64,000 bases of DNA from JBBSOK01 sp965219125. Lineage in GTDB: Bacteria > Bacteroidota > Bacteroidia > Flavobacteriales > Flavobacteriaceae. A program made the translations under genes and the position numbers. Location: positions 2,728,001 to 2,792,000 of the forward strand of contig CBDCMO010000002.1 of the NCBI GenBank assembly GCA_965219125.1, written 5' to 3'. Each line of letters opens with the position of its first letter. Within the stretch, counting starts at the first letter, position 1. Under the pieces are notes generated by a model, which saw only the letters and a list, made by a program, of their open reading frames with translations, searched no databases and had not been told where the DNA came from. Below, piece after piece: positions 25,763 through 35,436 of the stretch.

Positions 25763-28393
25763 ATGGCGATAGGCGAAAAATATGATGCAAAATCTGTTGA
25801 AAATAAATGGTACAGCCATTGGATGCAGCATAATTATTTTCATAGTGAAGTAGATGGGAGAGAGCCTTACACAATCGTAATTCCGCCGCCAAATGTTACG
25901 GGCGTTTTACATATGGGGCATATGTTGAACAATACAATACAAGATGTGTTAATCAGAAAAGCGCGTTTGCAGGGTTTTAATGCGTGTTGGGTTCCTGGCA
26001 CAGACCACGCCAGCATCGCTACTGAAGCAAAAGTTGTGGCGAAATTGAAGGAAGATGGTATTTATAAAGCGAATCTCTCGCGGGAAGAATTTTTAGAACA
26101 CGCTTGGGAATGGACCCACAAACACGGTGGTATAATTTTAGAACAACTTAAAAAATTGGGCGCTTCCTGCGATTGGGAACGAACCAAGTTTACAATGGAT
26201 CCAGAAATGTCTGCTTCCGTTATAAAGGTCTTTGTAGATTTATACAACAAAGGCAACATTTATCGCGGTTACAGAATGGTAAATTGGGATCCACAAGCAA
26301 AGACTACACTTTCTGATGAAGAAGTTATTTTTCAGGAAGGTCAGGGAAATCTGTATTATATAAAGTATAAAATTGAAGGTTCCGAAGATACTTTAACCAT
26401 AGCAACTACAAGACCTGAAACCATTTTGGGCGATTCTGCAATTTGCATAAACCCAAATGATGAACGGTTCACACATTTAAAAGGTAAAAAAGCAATTGTG
26501 CCAATCTGCAATCGCGTAATCCCAATTATCGAAGATGAATATGTAGATATTGAATTTGGTACAGGTTGCCTAAAAGTTACACCCGCACACGACGAAAACG
26601 ATAAGATGTTAGGTGAAAAACACAATCTTGAAATTATCGATATTCTTAATGAAGACGGAACTTTAAACAGTTTTGGCCTTCATTATAACGGAAAAGATAG
26701 ATTCGTAGTTCGAAAAGAAATTTCTGCCGAATTGGAAAAACTGGGAGCTCTTGAAAAAACCGAAAGTCATATTAATAAAGTTGGAACAAGCGAACGCACA
26801 GGCGCAGTTATAGAACCAAGATTAAGCGACCAATGGTTTTTGAATATGAAAGAATTGGCAAAACCAGCGCTGGATGCCGTTCTTGAAAAAGATGTAAATC
26901 TTGTTCCCGAAAAGTTCGTAAATACGTACCGTCATTGGATGGAAAATGTGCGCGATTGGAACATTAGCCGTCAACTTTGGTGGGGACAACAAATACCAGC
27001 CTATTTTTATGGTGACGGAAAAGAAGATTACGTAGTTGCCGAAAATATTGACGAAGCACTAAAATTAGCGCAAGAAAAAACAAAGAATCAAAATTTAAAA
27101 GCTACAGATTTAAAACAAGATCCCGACGCTTTGGATACGTGGTTTTCATCGTGGTTATGGCCAATAAGTGTTTTCAATGGAATTTTAGAGCCGGATAATA
27201 AAGAAATAAATTACTATTATCCAACAAACGATTTGGTTACGGCGCCTGAAATTTTATTCTTTTGGGTAGCCAGAATGATAGTTGCCGGTTATGAATACAG
27301 AAACGAAAAACCGTTCAATAATGTTTATTTAACGGGAATTGTTCGTGATAAGCAACGCCGAAAAATGAGCAAAAGTTTGGGCAATTCGCCAGATCCTATA
27401 GATTTAATTGAACAATTTGGTGCAGACGGCGTTCGTGTTGGAATGTTGTTAAGTTCTCCCGCAGGAAACGATTTAATGTTTGATGAAGACCTTTGCAAAC
27501 AAGGTAGCAACTTTGTAAATAAGATATTTAATGCCTACAGATTAATTAGCGGTTGGGAAATTTCCGACAGTCAGCCGGAAACTGATACGGCTACGATTGC
27601 CATAAAATGGTATAAAAATAAATTCCAAAAAACGCTGGTTGAAATTGAAGACCAATATAGTAAATACCGTTTGAGCGATGCTTTAATGGAAACGTATAAA
27701 TTAATCTGGGACGATTTCTGTTCTTGGTTTTTAGAAATGGTAAAGCCAAATTACGGCGATCCCATTTCAGCCAAAACCTTTGCGGCGATTATTGAAATTT
27801 TAGAAGATAATCTTAAAGTACTTCATCCGTTTGTTCCATTTATTTCCGAAGAAATTTGGCAAGATATTAAAGAGCGAAAAATTGAAGAAGCGTTGATTAT
27901 TTCAAAATGGCCAACAAAAGAAAATTTTGATGAAAAATTAATTTCCGATTTTGAATTTGCCTCAGAAGTAATTTCAAGGATTAGAACAATTCGAAAAGAA
28001 AAGAATATTTCTTTTAAAGATTCAATTGAAGTTTCAGTTATTAATAATGAAAATATTTCAAAGGAATTTGATACCGTAATTTCAAAATTAGGAAATGTTT
28101 CAAAAATCAGTTATTCAACAGAAAAATTGGATGGCGCTTTGACATTTCGTGTAAAAAGTAACGAATATTTTATCCCAATTTCAGGGGCAATTAATGTAGA
28201 AGAGGAAATTGAAAAGTTGCAGCAAGAGTTAAAATACACCAAAGGATTCTTAAAAAGTGTACAGAGCAAATTAAGCAACGAGCGTTTTGTAAACAACGCG
28301 CCAGAAGCGGTAATTACTTTGGAAAAACAAAAAGAAGCAGACGCACTTTCTAAAATTGAAACAATTGAGTCTAGTTTAAAGGGACTGAAATAG
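25763..28393 (+). CDS. valS: Valyl-tRNA synthetase
   Basis: Charges tRNA-Val. 876 aa, a normal length. Class Ia signatures: the HIGH-type motif PPPNVTGVLHMGHMLNN near residue 39 and KMSKSLGN near residue 534. The editing domain insertion (TTRPETILGDSA) and the WVPGTDHASIAT substrate loop are present. The C-terminal ~60 residues form the tRNA-binding coiled coil (IEKLQQELKYTKGFLKS). It is followed at once by two hairpin repeats. Confidence 0.97.
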   Translation: MAIGEKYDAKSVENKWYSHWMQHNYFHSEVDGREPYTIVIPPPNVTGVLHMGHMLNNTIQDVLIRKARLQGFNACWVPGTDHASIATEAKVVAKLKEDGIYKANLSREEFLEHAWEWTHKHGGIILEQLKKLGASCDWERTKFTMDPEMSASVIKVFVDLYNKGNIYRGYRMVNWDPQAKTTLSDEEVIFQEGQGNLYYIKYKIEGSEDTLTIATTRPETILGDSAICINPNDERFTHLKGKKAIVPICNRVIPIIEDEYVDIEFGTGCLKVTPAHDENDKMLGEKHNLEIIDILNEDGTLNSFGLHYNGKDRFVVRKEISAELEKLGALEKTESHINKVGTSERTGAVIEPRLSDQWFLNMKELAKPALDAVLEKDVNLVPEKFVNTYRHWMENVRDWNISRQLWWGQQIPAYFYGDGKEDYVVAENIDEALKLAQEKTKNQNLKATDLKQDPDALDTWFSSWLWPISVFNGILEPDNKEINYYYPTNDLVTAPEILFFWVARMIVAGYEYRNEKPFNNVYLTGIVRDKQRRKMSKSLGNSPDPIDLIEQFGADGVRVGMLLSSPAGNDLMFDEDLCKQGSNFVNKIFNAYRLISGWEISDSQPETDTATIAIKWYKNKFQKTLVEIEDQYSKYRLSDALMETYKLIWDDFCSWFLEMVKPNYGDPISAKTFAAIIEILEDNLKVLHPFVPFISEEIWQDIKERKIEEALIISKWPTKENFDEKLISDFEFASEVISRIRTIRKEKNISFKDSIEVSVINNENISKEFDTVISKLGNVSKISYSTEKLDGALTFRVKSNEYFIPISGAINVEEEIEKLQQELKYTKGFLKSVQSKLSNERFVNNAPEAVITLEKQKEADALSKIETIESSLKGLK

Positions 28394-28395
28394 GC

Positions 28396-28441
28396 TTCGA
28401 CTCCGCTCAGCCATCGAATCTTCGCATTGAGCGGAGTCGAA
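28396..28441. repeat. Intergenic palindromic repeat, copy 1
   Basis: A perfect 14-bp stem, TTCGACTCCGCTCA paired with TGAGCGGAGTCGAA, with an 18-base loop, starting 3 bp after valS. It could act as a terminator, but the same unit recurs at 28456-28501, so it is an interspersed repeat. Confidence 0.85.
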
Positions 28442-28455
28442 ATGTGTGATGTGAC

Positions 28456-28501
28456 TTCGGCTTCGCTCAGCCACCGAATCTGGCCATTGAGCGAAGCCGA
28501 A
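28456..28501. repeat. Intergenic palindromic repeat, copy 2
   Basis: A perfect 14-bp stem, TTCGGCTTCGCTCA paired with TGAGCGAAGCCGAA, with an 18-base loop. It is the same unit as copy 1 with two stem substitutions, both matched by compensating changes in the other arm. Confidence 0.85.
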
Positions 28502-28566
28502 ATGTCAATCTTCAAAATTAACTATTAGTCTTGAATCTTACAGTCGTCGTTCGTGGGTCAATAAAT

Positions 28567-29412
28567 TTAATTCGTCTTAATAAACTCTGTAATTTCCCCA
28601 AATCTTTTACTCCAAGGCCAAAAATATTGTAAAATCATAGGAACGTGATGCTTGTTTGGGCGGATAGTTTCCACATTCGGTTGTAGCGGCAAAAGTTCTT
28701 TTAAAAAACGGACGTTCGCAACTTTTATGCTTTCGTAGGTTTTATTACCAACATAAATTAAAAATAGCGGCGTGTTTTTATTCAAAAAGTAAATGGGGCT
28801 TGCTTCGCGCCAATTTTCAGGATTGTCCGTCCACGTTGTTAGATAGTTGTTTTCAGTTGTTGGCGGATTTCCCTCCAAATAATTTTTCATATCCAATCCT
28901 GCAGCATCGTTCAAAATTATTCCTGAAATCGATTTTTCATCAATCCCATATTTTGGATTCATAACTGCAAGTGCAGCCAAATGTCCGCCGGCACTATGTC
29001 CAGTCATAAAAATATTATCAGGATTTCCGCCGTATTCCGAAATATGTTTTTTCGTCCAAGTAATTGCTTCTGCAACTTGTTTCGCCATATCATCATAATT
29101 GGCATTTGGACTTAATGTGTAATCCGGAATAACTGTTATTACATCTTTCTTTGCAAAATTTCTTCCGAAAAAACCATATATATCTTTATTTCCGCTATTC
29201 CAATTTCCACCATAAATATATATGAGAACGGGCAAATCTTTTTTATCTGAATTTCTGGGAACAAAAATGTTGAGTTTAGGCTCAGCTGCATTTGCAATTT
29301 TGAAGCTATTGAGATACGGAATATCCTTAATTTTTTTGGTGGCGCAGCTGAATAACATAAATGATGACAGGACGAGTAGAAGTATTTTTTTCAATTGTAA
29401 TTTTTTATGCAA
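28567..29412 (-). CDS. Lipoprotein alpha/beta hydrolase (esterase/lipase family)
   Basis: 281 aa with a lipoprotein signal peptide ending in LFSC (Cys23). The alpha/beta hydrolase core has the oxyanion region YIYGGNWNSGN, the nucleophile elbow GHSAGG, and a candidate acid/His pair at LIYVGNKT... and NKHHVPM. It looks like the carboxylesterase/kynurenine-formamidase-like group that hydrolyses small esters or amides. Substrate unknown. The kynurenine genes are 27 kb away, so a formamidase role is speculative. Confidence 0.85.
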   Translation of the reverse strand: MHKKLQLKKILLLVLSSFMLFSCATKKIKDIPYLNSFKIANAAEPKLNIFVPRNSDKKDLPVLIYIYGGNWNSGNKDIYGFFGRNFAKKDVITVIPDYTLSPNANYDDMAKQVAEAITWTKKHISEYGGNPDNIFMTGHSAGGHLAALAVMNPKYGIDEKSISGIILNDAAGLDMKNYLEGNPPTTENNYLTTWTDNPENWREASPIYFLNKNTPLFLIYVGNKTYESIKVANVRFLKELLPLQPNVETIRPNKHHVPMILQYFWPWSKRFGEITEFIKTN

Positions 29413-29679
29413 AGTAAACCTTTGAAGTTTATGGAAGGTTAATGATTTTATAAATTAAAAGTCATTTTCAAAGATTTACGGAAAAAAGAAGCTTATGGAT
29501 TCAGAGGTGGCATTTAATTTAAGAAAAGAACTAATAATAAATCTGCTACGTTATGTAATGAAAATTAATTCTATGCCGCCTTTAACAATGTATCATTTGA
29601 ATTTTATATAAATTTACGAAATTCAATTTTACTCCAAACTGCAACTGCAAACCGTGACTAATTCAATAACAATTTAAAA

Positions 29680-31812
29680 ATGAAAAATTTAATATTCTCA
29701 ACTTTTATTCTACTTGCTTTCACGGCTTGTAAGGATTCAAAAAAAGAAAATTCAACCGAAAAAAATAACACTGAAATGAATACTGATTCGTCTGAAAATC
29801 CGTTACTTGTTGAAAGCACTTTGCCATATTCGGCTCCCGATTTTTCAAAGATAAAAGTCGAAAATTTTAAGCCTGCACTTCAAGAAGGCATTAAATTGCA
29901 GCGAAAAGCGATTGATGAAATTGCAAACAATACCGAAGAACCAACTTTTGACAACACCGTTTTGGCGCTCGAGAAAAGTGGAAATACGTTGAATAGTGTA
30001 AATCAGATTTTTGGCGCTTTGGTTGGCGCAGATACAAATGATACGTTGCAGCAAGTTGATGAAGATATGTCGCCAGAATTCGCTTCCTTAAACGATGCTA
30101 TTTATTTAAATGACAAACTTTTTCAACGTTTTAAAACTTTGTACGATAAAAAAGAATCTTTAAATTTAGATGCGGAATCGCTTAAATTACTGGAAGAAAA
30201 TTATAAGGATTTTATAATAGCTGGTGCGAATCTTTCCGAAGATGATAAAAATAAGTTGAAGGATTACAATACCAAGTTGGCAACGTTAACTACCAAATTT
30301 GGTAAAACACTTTTAGCTTCAAATAACGACGGCGCTGTAACATTTAACGATAAAGCAGATTTGGCAGGTTTAAGCGAAACAGATTTAAAAGGTCTTGAAA
30401 ATAAGGACGGCAAAGGTTATACCGTTGCATTGCAAAATACTACGCAACAGCCGTTGTTACAATCTATGGAAAATAGAGCGAGTCGCGAAAAGCTATTTAT
30501 GGCAGCGTGGATGCGCGCCGATGGAGGTGCAGATGATACGCGCGGACTTATAAAAGAAATTGTTGAAACGCGCGCTCAAAAAGCGAAACTTCTGGGTTTT
30601 AAGAATTATGCTGAATGGAGTCTTCAAAAAACGATGGCTAAAACGCCGGAAAATATCACTTCATTTTTTGATCAATTAATTCCATCTGCAACTGCAAAAG
30701 CGCAAGTTGAAGCAGATGAAATACAAAAAATGATTAAAAGTAAAGGAGAAGATTTCACTCTAGAACCTTGGGATTGGAACTACTATGCCGAAATGGTAAG
30801 AAAGCAAAAATACGATTTAGACGAAAGCCAAATTAAACCCTATTTTGAATTAAAGACTGTTTTGGAAAAAGGAGTTTTTTACGCCGCTGAAAAACTATAC
30901 GGAATAACCTACAAACAAAGGACTGATATACCAACCTACAATGACGATGTTTGGGTTTACGAGCTTTTTGAGGAAGATGGTACGCCGCTTGGTTTATTTT
31001 ATGCAGATTATTTTAAAAGGCCAAGCAAAAGTGGCGGCGCTTGGATGAGCAATTTTGTTACGCAGAGCAAATTGTACAATAAGAAACCAGTAATTTATAA
31101 TGTATGCAATTTCAACAAACCTGCAGATGGCGATCCCGCCTTAATCACTTTTGATAATGTAACTACTATGTTTCACGAGTTTGGTCACGCTTTGCACGGC
31201 TTTTTTGCAAACCAAATGTATCCTTCACTTTCAGGAACATCGGTTGCTAGGGACTTTGTGGAGTTTCCATCACAATTCAACGAAAACTGGGCAACATATC
31301 CAGATGTGCTTAAAAATTATGCCGTTCATTATAAAACAGGCGAAGCAATTCCACAGGCATTGTTGGATAAAATTAAAAAATCTGCAACTTTCAATCAAGG
31401 TTACAGCCTAACCGAAAATCTTGCAGGTTCAAATTTAGATATGCAATGGCATACTGTTAATGACGATAAAAAGATTGATGACGTAGATGCTTTTGAAAAA
31501 GAAGCGCTGCATAAAACAAAGTTAGATGTAGTACACGCTGTCCCACCAAGATATAGAAGCACTTATTTTTCCCATATTTTTGCCGGCGGTTACGCAGCGG
31601 GATATTACAGTTATTCGTGGACCGAAATGTTGGATCACGACGCCTACAATTGGTTTGAAACCCACGGCGGTTTAACCCGTGAAAATGGCCAACGCTTTAG
31701 GGATATGGTTTTATCGCAGGGCAATACGCAAGATTTAGAAAAAATGTATGAAACGTGGAGAGGCAGCAAACCGGTAATTGCGCCAATGCTAAAGGCGAGA
31801 GGAATAAACTAA
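29680..31812 (+). CDS. dcp: Peptidyl-dipeptidase Dcp (M3 family), lipoprotein form
   Basis: 710 aa. The signal peptide ends in the lipobox FTAC (Cys16), followed by a charged linker to about 45. The thermolysin-like M3 catalytic motif HEFGHALHG (zinc ligands His, His) lies near residue 498, with the downstream Glu in the DFVEFPSQ segment. Dcp removes C-terminal dipeptides from peptides; the lipid anchor places it in the periplasm or envelope. The gene ends in a strong hairpin. Confidence 0.93.
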   Translation: MKNLIFSTFILLAFTACKDSKKENSTEKNNTEMNTDSSENPLLVESTLPYSAPDFSKIKVENFKPALQEGIKLQRKAIDEIANNTEEPTFDNTVLALEKSGNTLNSVNQIFGALVGADTNDTLQQVDEDMSPEFASLNDAIYLNDKLFQRFKTLYDKKESLNLDAESLKLLEENYKDFIIAGANLSEDDKNKLKDYNTKLATLTTKFGKTLLASNNDGAVTFNDKADLAGLSETDLKGLENKDGKGYTVALQNTTQQPLLQSMENRASREKLFMAAWMRADGGADDTRGLIKEIVETRAQKAKLLGFKNYAEWSLQKTMAKTPENITSFFDQLIPSATAKAQVEADEIQKMIKSKGEDFTLEPWDWNYYAEMVRKQKYDLDESQIKPYFELKTVLEKGVFYAAEKLYGITYKQRTDIPTYNDDVWVYELFEEDGTPLGLFYADYFKRPSKSGGAWMSNFVTQSKLYNKKPVIYNVCNFNKPADGDPALITFDNVTTMFHEFGHALHGFFANQMYPSLSGTSVARDFVEFPSQFNENWATYPDVLKNYAVHYKTGEAIPQALLDKIKKSATFNQGYSLTENLAGSNLDMQWHTVNDDKKIDDVDAFEKEALHKTKLDVVHAVPPRYRSTYFSHIFAGGYAAGYYSYSWTEMLDHDAYNWFETHGGLTRENGQRFRDMVLSQGNTQDLEKMYETWRGSKPVIAPMLKARGIN

Positions 31813-31868
31813 ATTTAAAAAGGAAAGAAGGAAATTCATATTGGACACCTTCCTTCCTTTTTAAATTT
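31811..31868 (+). terminator. Intrinsic terminator after dcp
   Basis: A 21-bp stem with one bulge or mismatch, AAATTTAAAAAGGAA... paired with ...TTCCTTTTTAAATTT, begins in the dcp stop codon. The loop is about 16 bases. Confidence 0.85.
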
Positions 31869-31931
31869 ATAAAATTCTAAATTATTTAGAATCCTTGGAG
31901 CAATTAGTAAGCGGTAATTAAAATTAAGTTG

Positions 31932-32018
31932 CTATTTAATACGCTCAACAATTTCAATGATAAATGCTAAGCCTAAGCATAAAATAATTGTTCCGATAAC
32001 CATTGCACCAACGCCCAT
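31932..32018 (-). CDS. Possible small membrane protein, 28 aa (38 aa from an upstream TTG)
   Basis: In the 384-bp gap between dcp and the next lipoprotein gene, an ATG at 32018 opens a frame that reads MGVGAMVIGTIILCLGLAF then IIEIVERIK. It is a single hydrophobic helix with a short charged tail. A TTG at 32048 would add MPFRNLKKYI, a typical basic N-terminus. No homologue is recalled with certainty. Apart from this and the dcp terminator I see nothing else in the gap. Confidence 0.4.
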   Translation of the reverse strand: MGVGAMVIGTIILCLGLAFIIEIVERIK

Positions 32019-32196
32019 AATATATTTCTTTAAATTTCTGAATGGCAAAATTACTAAATTTTCTGCTGAAGCAATATAATTGTAGTTTTAAATGTAGAAT
32101 ACAAATTGAAGTAGATTTTTTTTCTTCAACTAAACCTCAAAATCTTCAGCCGTTTAAATTAATGTATCTTTAATTTTCTAAATTCTGATTAAATCG

Positions 32197-33138
32197 ATGA
32201 GATATTTTACTATAATTTTTCTTTTATTTTGCCTATTTTCGGCCTGTAACGAAATAAATCCGAAGGGAGAAAAGGAGATTAAAAAATTTGTTTTAGAATG
32301 GAATCAAACCCATACCTCTGTTAAAAGCGCATACTTAAAACAGGATTATATGGATAGAGTTCAGTATTATGGATCAGACCTGACAAAAGAACAAGTTCAA
32401 GTTGACAAGAATAGACTTTTTGCGCAATTTCCAGATTATCAACAAAGTGTAATTGAAGACAATATAGAAGTTGAAAAAGAAGATGGAAATTTTCTTGTAA
32501 CATTTATTAAGAATGTAAAATATGGCGAAACGGAAGCTTCCTACCCATCTTTTTTATCGCTTATTTATAAAAATGGTGAATTTAAAATTTTGCGGGAAGG
32601 ACTTCAAGAAAATGCCGAAAACCAGGATGCGCCCATTTTTCCGAATAAAAGTGAATTGAATCAACTAGAAAATAAATCGCCAAGATTGTATGGCGATTTT
32701 AATGGCGACGGTTTGGCTGAATATGCTTTTATTGAAAATCCACAAATAATTGAGGTTGCCGAAGGTTCACAAAAAACAGATTCTATTTCTTGCAAAGATG
32801 GTTGTAAGAGTATAATTTATTTCAGCAATAAAGAAATTTCGCCGCTTACTGTTGACAATTCCTACAATTCAAGTTTGGACAATCTAAAAGATTTAAACGG
32901 CGATGGCTCAGACGAGATTGGGTTTTGGAGTTACAAACCAACCTCAAAAAGTCTATACGTTTTTGATGCCGAAAACAACAAATTGTTGCTACCAGCTTTA
33001 TATATAAATACGGCAGTCCATAAAAATATGAAGTTGATAGATGTGCTAAAAAAGTCTGGTCCCAATAAATTACGCGTCACCGAAAGTGTAAATGTTGATG
33101 GTAAATGGAGTTTAAAGAGTAGGGTTGTAGAGCTTTAA
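32197..33138 (+). CDS. Hypothetical lipoprotein with FG-GAP-like repeats, 313 aa
   Basis: The signal peptide ends in LFSAC (Cys16). The first ~130 residues form an unrecognised domain. The C-terminal half has two calcium-binding loop motifs in FG-GAP/VCBS style, YGDFNGDGLAEYAFI and DLNGDGSDEIGFWS, about 90 residues apart. It is probably anchored to the outer membrane or periplasm. The gene converges with the frameshifted hydrolase. No function is assigned. Confidence 0.7.
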   Translation: MRYFTIIFLLFCLFSACNEINPKGEKEIKKFVLEWNQTHTSVKSAYLKQDYMDRVQYYGSDLTKEQVQVDKNRLFAQFPDYQQSVIEDNIEVEKEDGNFLVTFIKNVKYGETEASYPSFLSLIYKNGEFKILREGLQENAENQDAPIFPNKSELNQLENKSPRLYGDFNGDGLAEYAFIENPQIIEVAEGSQKTDSISCKDGCKSIIYFSNKEISPLTVDNSYNSSLDNLKDLNGDGSDEIGFWSYKPTSKSLYVFDAENNKLLLPALYINTAVHKNMKLIDVLKKSGPNKLRVTESVNVDGKWSLKSRVVEL

Positions 33139-33154
33139 AGAAAAAAAGAGTTTT

Positions 33155-33962
33155 TTATTTAAAGATTTCTTCAAAAAAAGTTTTCATTTCCTGCCACGAT
33201 TTTTCATCAGCTTCTTTATTATAGGCAATTTTCATATCGAATTTTTTCCCAACTTCTGTGGAAGCAGGATTTGTAAAGGAATGAACGGCATTAGGATAAT
33301 TAATGAATTTGTAATCTATTTTAGAAGAATCCATTTCTTTTTTGAAAGAAGCAATCTCCTCTTTCGAAACAAATGAATCATCCTCACCATTACAAACTAA
33401 TATTTTCACGGAATTGTTATTTGCATTTACGCCAGTTTCAAGATTTCCGTGAAAACTTACCGCACCTTTCAAATCTGTTTCTTGTCGAGCCATATTTAGT
33501 GCTTGTGCACCTCCAAAACAGTAACCAATAACAGCCATTTTATTTTTATCAATATTTTTAAAACTCAACACTTTTTCCTTTGCAACATCAAAAACCTGTT
33601 TTGCCAATTGTGGATTTTCATAGAATGGCGTTGCCAATTTTTCTGCTTCATCTGGCGTTGTCACAACTTTTGCTTCACCATAAAAGTCTACAACCATTGC
33701 AAAATAACCTAGTTTTGCTAACTCTTTAGCCCGAAACTTCGCATAATCATTTAATCCCCACCATTCCGGTAGTACAAAAACAATTGGTTTTGCAGCATTT
33801 GAATTTTCATCATATGAAGCGAAAGATTTAATTTATATTATATAAAACATCTTCTGTCTTAATTTTTTGCTCAATGATATTTTCTGAAGTGTTTTCATTT
33901 TGTTCTTTACATGAAATGTAAAAAAGTAGAATTGGAATTATTAGAAGTTTAAAATGTCTCAT
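33155..33962 (-). pseudogene. Dienelactone hydrolase family lipoprotein, disrupted by a frameshift
   Basis: The C-terminal 180 aa from the ATG at 33697 have the DLH nucleophile motif GYCFGG and the His in NAVHSFTNP, but the coding frame stays open upstream to about 33832 with clear family sequence (AKPIVFVLPEWWGLNDY) and no start. A lipoprotein N-terminus (MRHFKLLIIP ... FYISC) starts at the ATG 33962 in another frame and stops at 33828-33830 (TAA). The two halves belong to one gene, separated by an indel near 33828-33835 where a few codons also look lost. A truncated cytosolic product from 33697 would lack the first strands of the fold. Confidence 0.75.
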
Positions 33963-33997
33963 TCTGAAAAATCATTTAGAATTAATCCTTGTATTTA

Positions 33998-35272
33998 TTA
34001 TTTTGAATAACTCACCTTCCAAATAACCCCTCCAGAATCGTCATTAATCAACAAATCGCCAGCTTGGTTAAAGGTAACGCCAACCGGTCTGCCATAAACA
34101 TCGCTTTTATCTAAATCAGATATAAATCCTGAAAGAAAATCTTCGGGTTGTCCAGAAGGTTTTCCGTCTTTAAAAGGAACAAAAACTACTTTATAACCTG
34201 AAAGTACCGCACGATTCCAAGAGCCGTGTTGCCCAACAAAAACGCCATTTTTATATTTTTCCGGAAACATTTCGCCAGTATTAAAAGCCAAACCTAATGA
34301 AGCTGTATGTGCGCCAACCGGAACATCTGGAACTATTGCCTTTGCAACCAAATCTGCACCTTTGCCTTCCATTCTTGGATCTAAAAGTTGTCCGAAATAA
34401 GAATATGGCCAGCCGTAAAAACCGTCTTCCTTAAGACTCGTAATATAATCTGGCACTAAATTGTCTCCCAATTCGTCACGTTCATTAACGGCTGTCCAAA
34501 GTTCGCCGGTTGTGGGATTCCAATCCATTCCAACTGGATTTCGTAATCCAGATGCAAATACTTTTTCATTTTTCCCGTCAAGATCTGTTTGAAGAATATT
34601 GGCTCGTCTAATTTCGGTATCCATTCCGTGTTCTGCAACATTACTTGCCGAACCAACTGAAATGTAAAGTTTATTTTTTTCTTTATTCGTAATTATATTT
34701 CGTGTCCAATGATTGTTGTATCCATCTGCAGGCAAATCAACAATTTGAGTGCCTTTAACTTTATCTAAACTTGTTTGACCCAGTTTATATGGATAAATTG
34801 AAACACCACTTTGATTGGCAACATAAAAATTATTGTCAATAATCAACATTCCAAACGGTCTGTCCAAATCTTCCAAAAATGTTTCACGCACTTCAAATTG
34901 CCCGTCATTGTTTGCGTCTCTTAAAATTAAAATTCTATCTTTTTTACTTTCAGCCACAAACATATCGCCGTTTGGTCCAACATAAGTCCATCTCGGTTCT
35001 TTAAGATCTTCAACATATTTTGTTACCGTGAATCCTTCCGGCACGATTGGCATTTTGTCTTTTGGCCAATCTTTCATTCCATTACTGTTTCTAACAGATT
35101 CAGTTGCGTACGGTTTTGGAAGCACCAAAGGACCAATTGCGGTTTGTACGGTATCATTAATTTGTGATTGGCTATTTAAGGCGGTTTCTTCTGCTTTTTT
35201 TTCTTGTTTATCTTTGCAAGACGTTAGCGTTGAAAAAAGAATTATGGCAGATAGGAAGAATAGATTTTTCAT
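33998..35272 (-). CDS. PQQ-type sugar dehydrogenase (GSDH family), lipoprotein
   Basis: 424 aa from the ATG at 35272; the frame extends to a TTG at 35302 that would spoil the signal peptide. The lipobox is TLTSC (Cys19). The rest is a six-bladed beta-propeller of the glucose/sorbosone dehydrogenase family: GFTVTKYVEDLKEPRW, GLRNPVGMDWNPTTGELW, HTASLGLAF, GQHGSWNRA and RPVGVTFNQAGDLLINDD. Family members oxidise sugars or alcohols with PQQ in the periplasm; PQQ binding is not proved here. Confidence 0.88.
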   Translation of the reverse strand: MKNLFFLSAIILFSTLTSCKDKQEKKAEETALNSQSQINDTVQTAIGPLVLPKPYATESVRNSNGMKDWPKDKMPIVPEGFTVTKYVEDLKEPRWTYVGPNGDMFVAESKKDRILILRDANNDGQFEVRETFLEDLDRPFGMLIIDNNFYVANQSGVSIYPYKLGQTSLDKVKGTQIVDLPADGYNNHWTRNIITNKEKNKLYISVGSASNVAEHGMDTEIRRANILQTDLDGKNEKVFASGLRNPVGMDWNPTTGELWTAVNERDELGDNLVPDYITSLKEDGFYGWPYSYFGQLLDPRMEGKGADLVAKAIVPDVPVGAHTASLGLAFNTGEMFPEKYKNGVFVGQHGSWNRAVLSGYKVVFVPFKDGKPSGQPEDFLSGFISDLDKSDVYGRPVGVTFNQAGDLLINDDSGGVIWKVSYSK

Positions 35273-35436
35273 AGAATAAAGATTTTCACTAAATATAGAC
35301 AAATCAAAAATGTAGCGGTTATACCTTATAAAAGTTTAATTTATATTTAACAGAGATGCTAGCGTCCTGCAACATAGCGCGCTTTCCATCTTTTCTAAAA
35401 GTGAATTTTTTTCTTAATTTTAAATTTTTAATAATT

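Noticed and set aside
28394..28502. Rho-independent terminator of valS only
   Set aside because: Two near-identical hairpins with long loops and no T-tract suggest an interspersed repeat rather than a simple terminator, though termination cannot be excluded.
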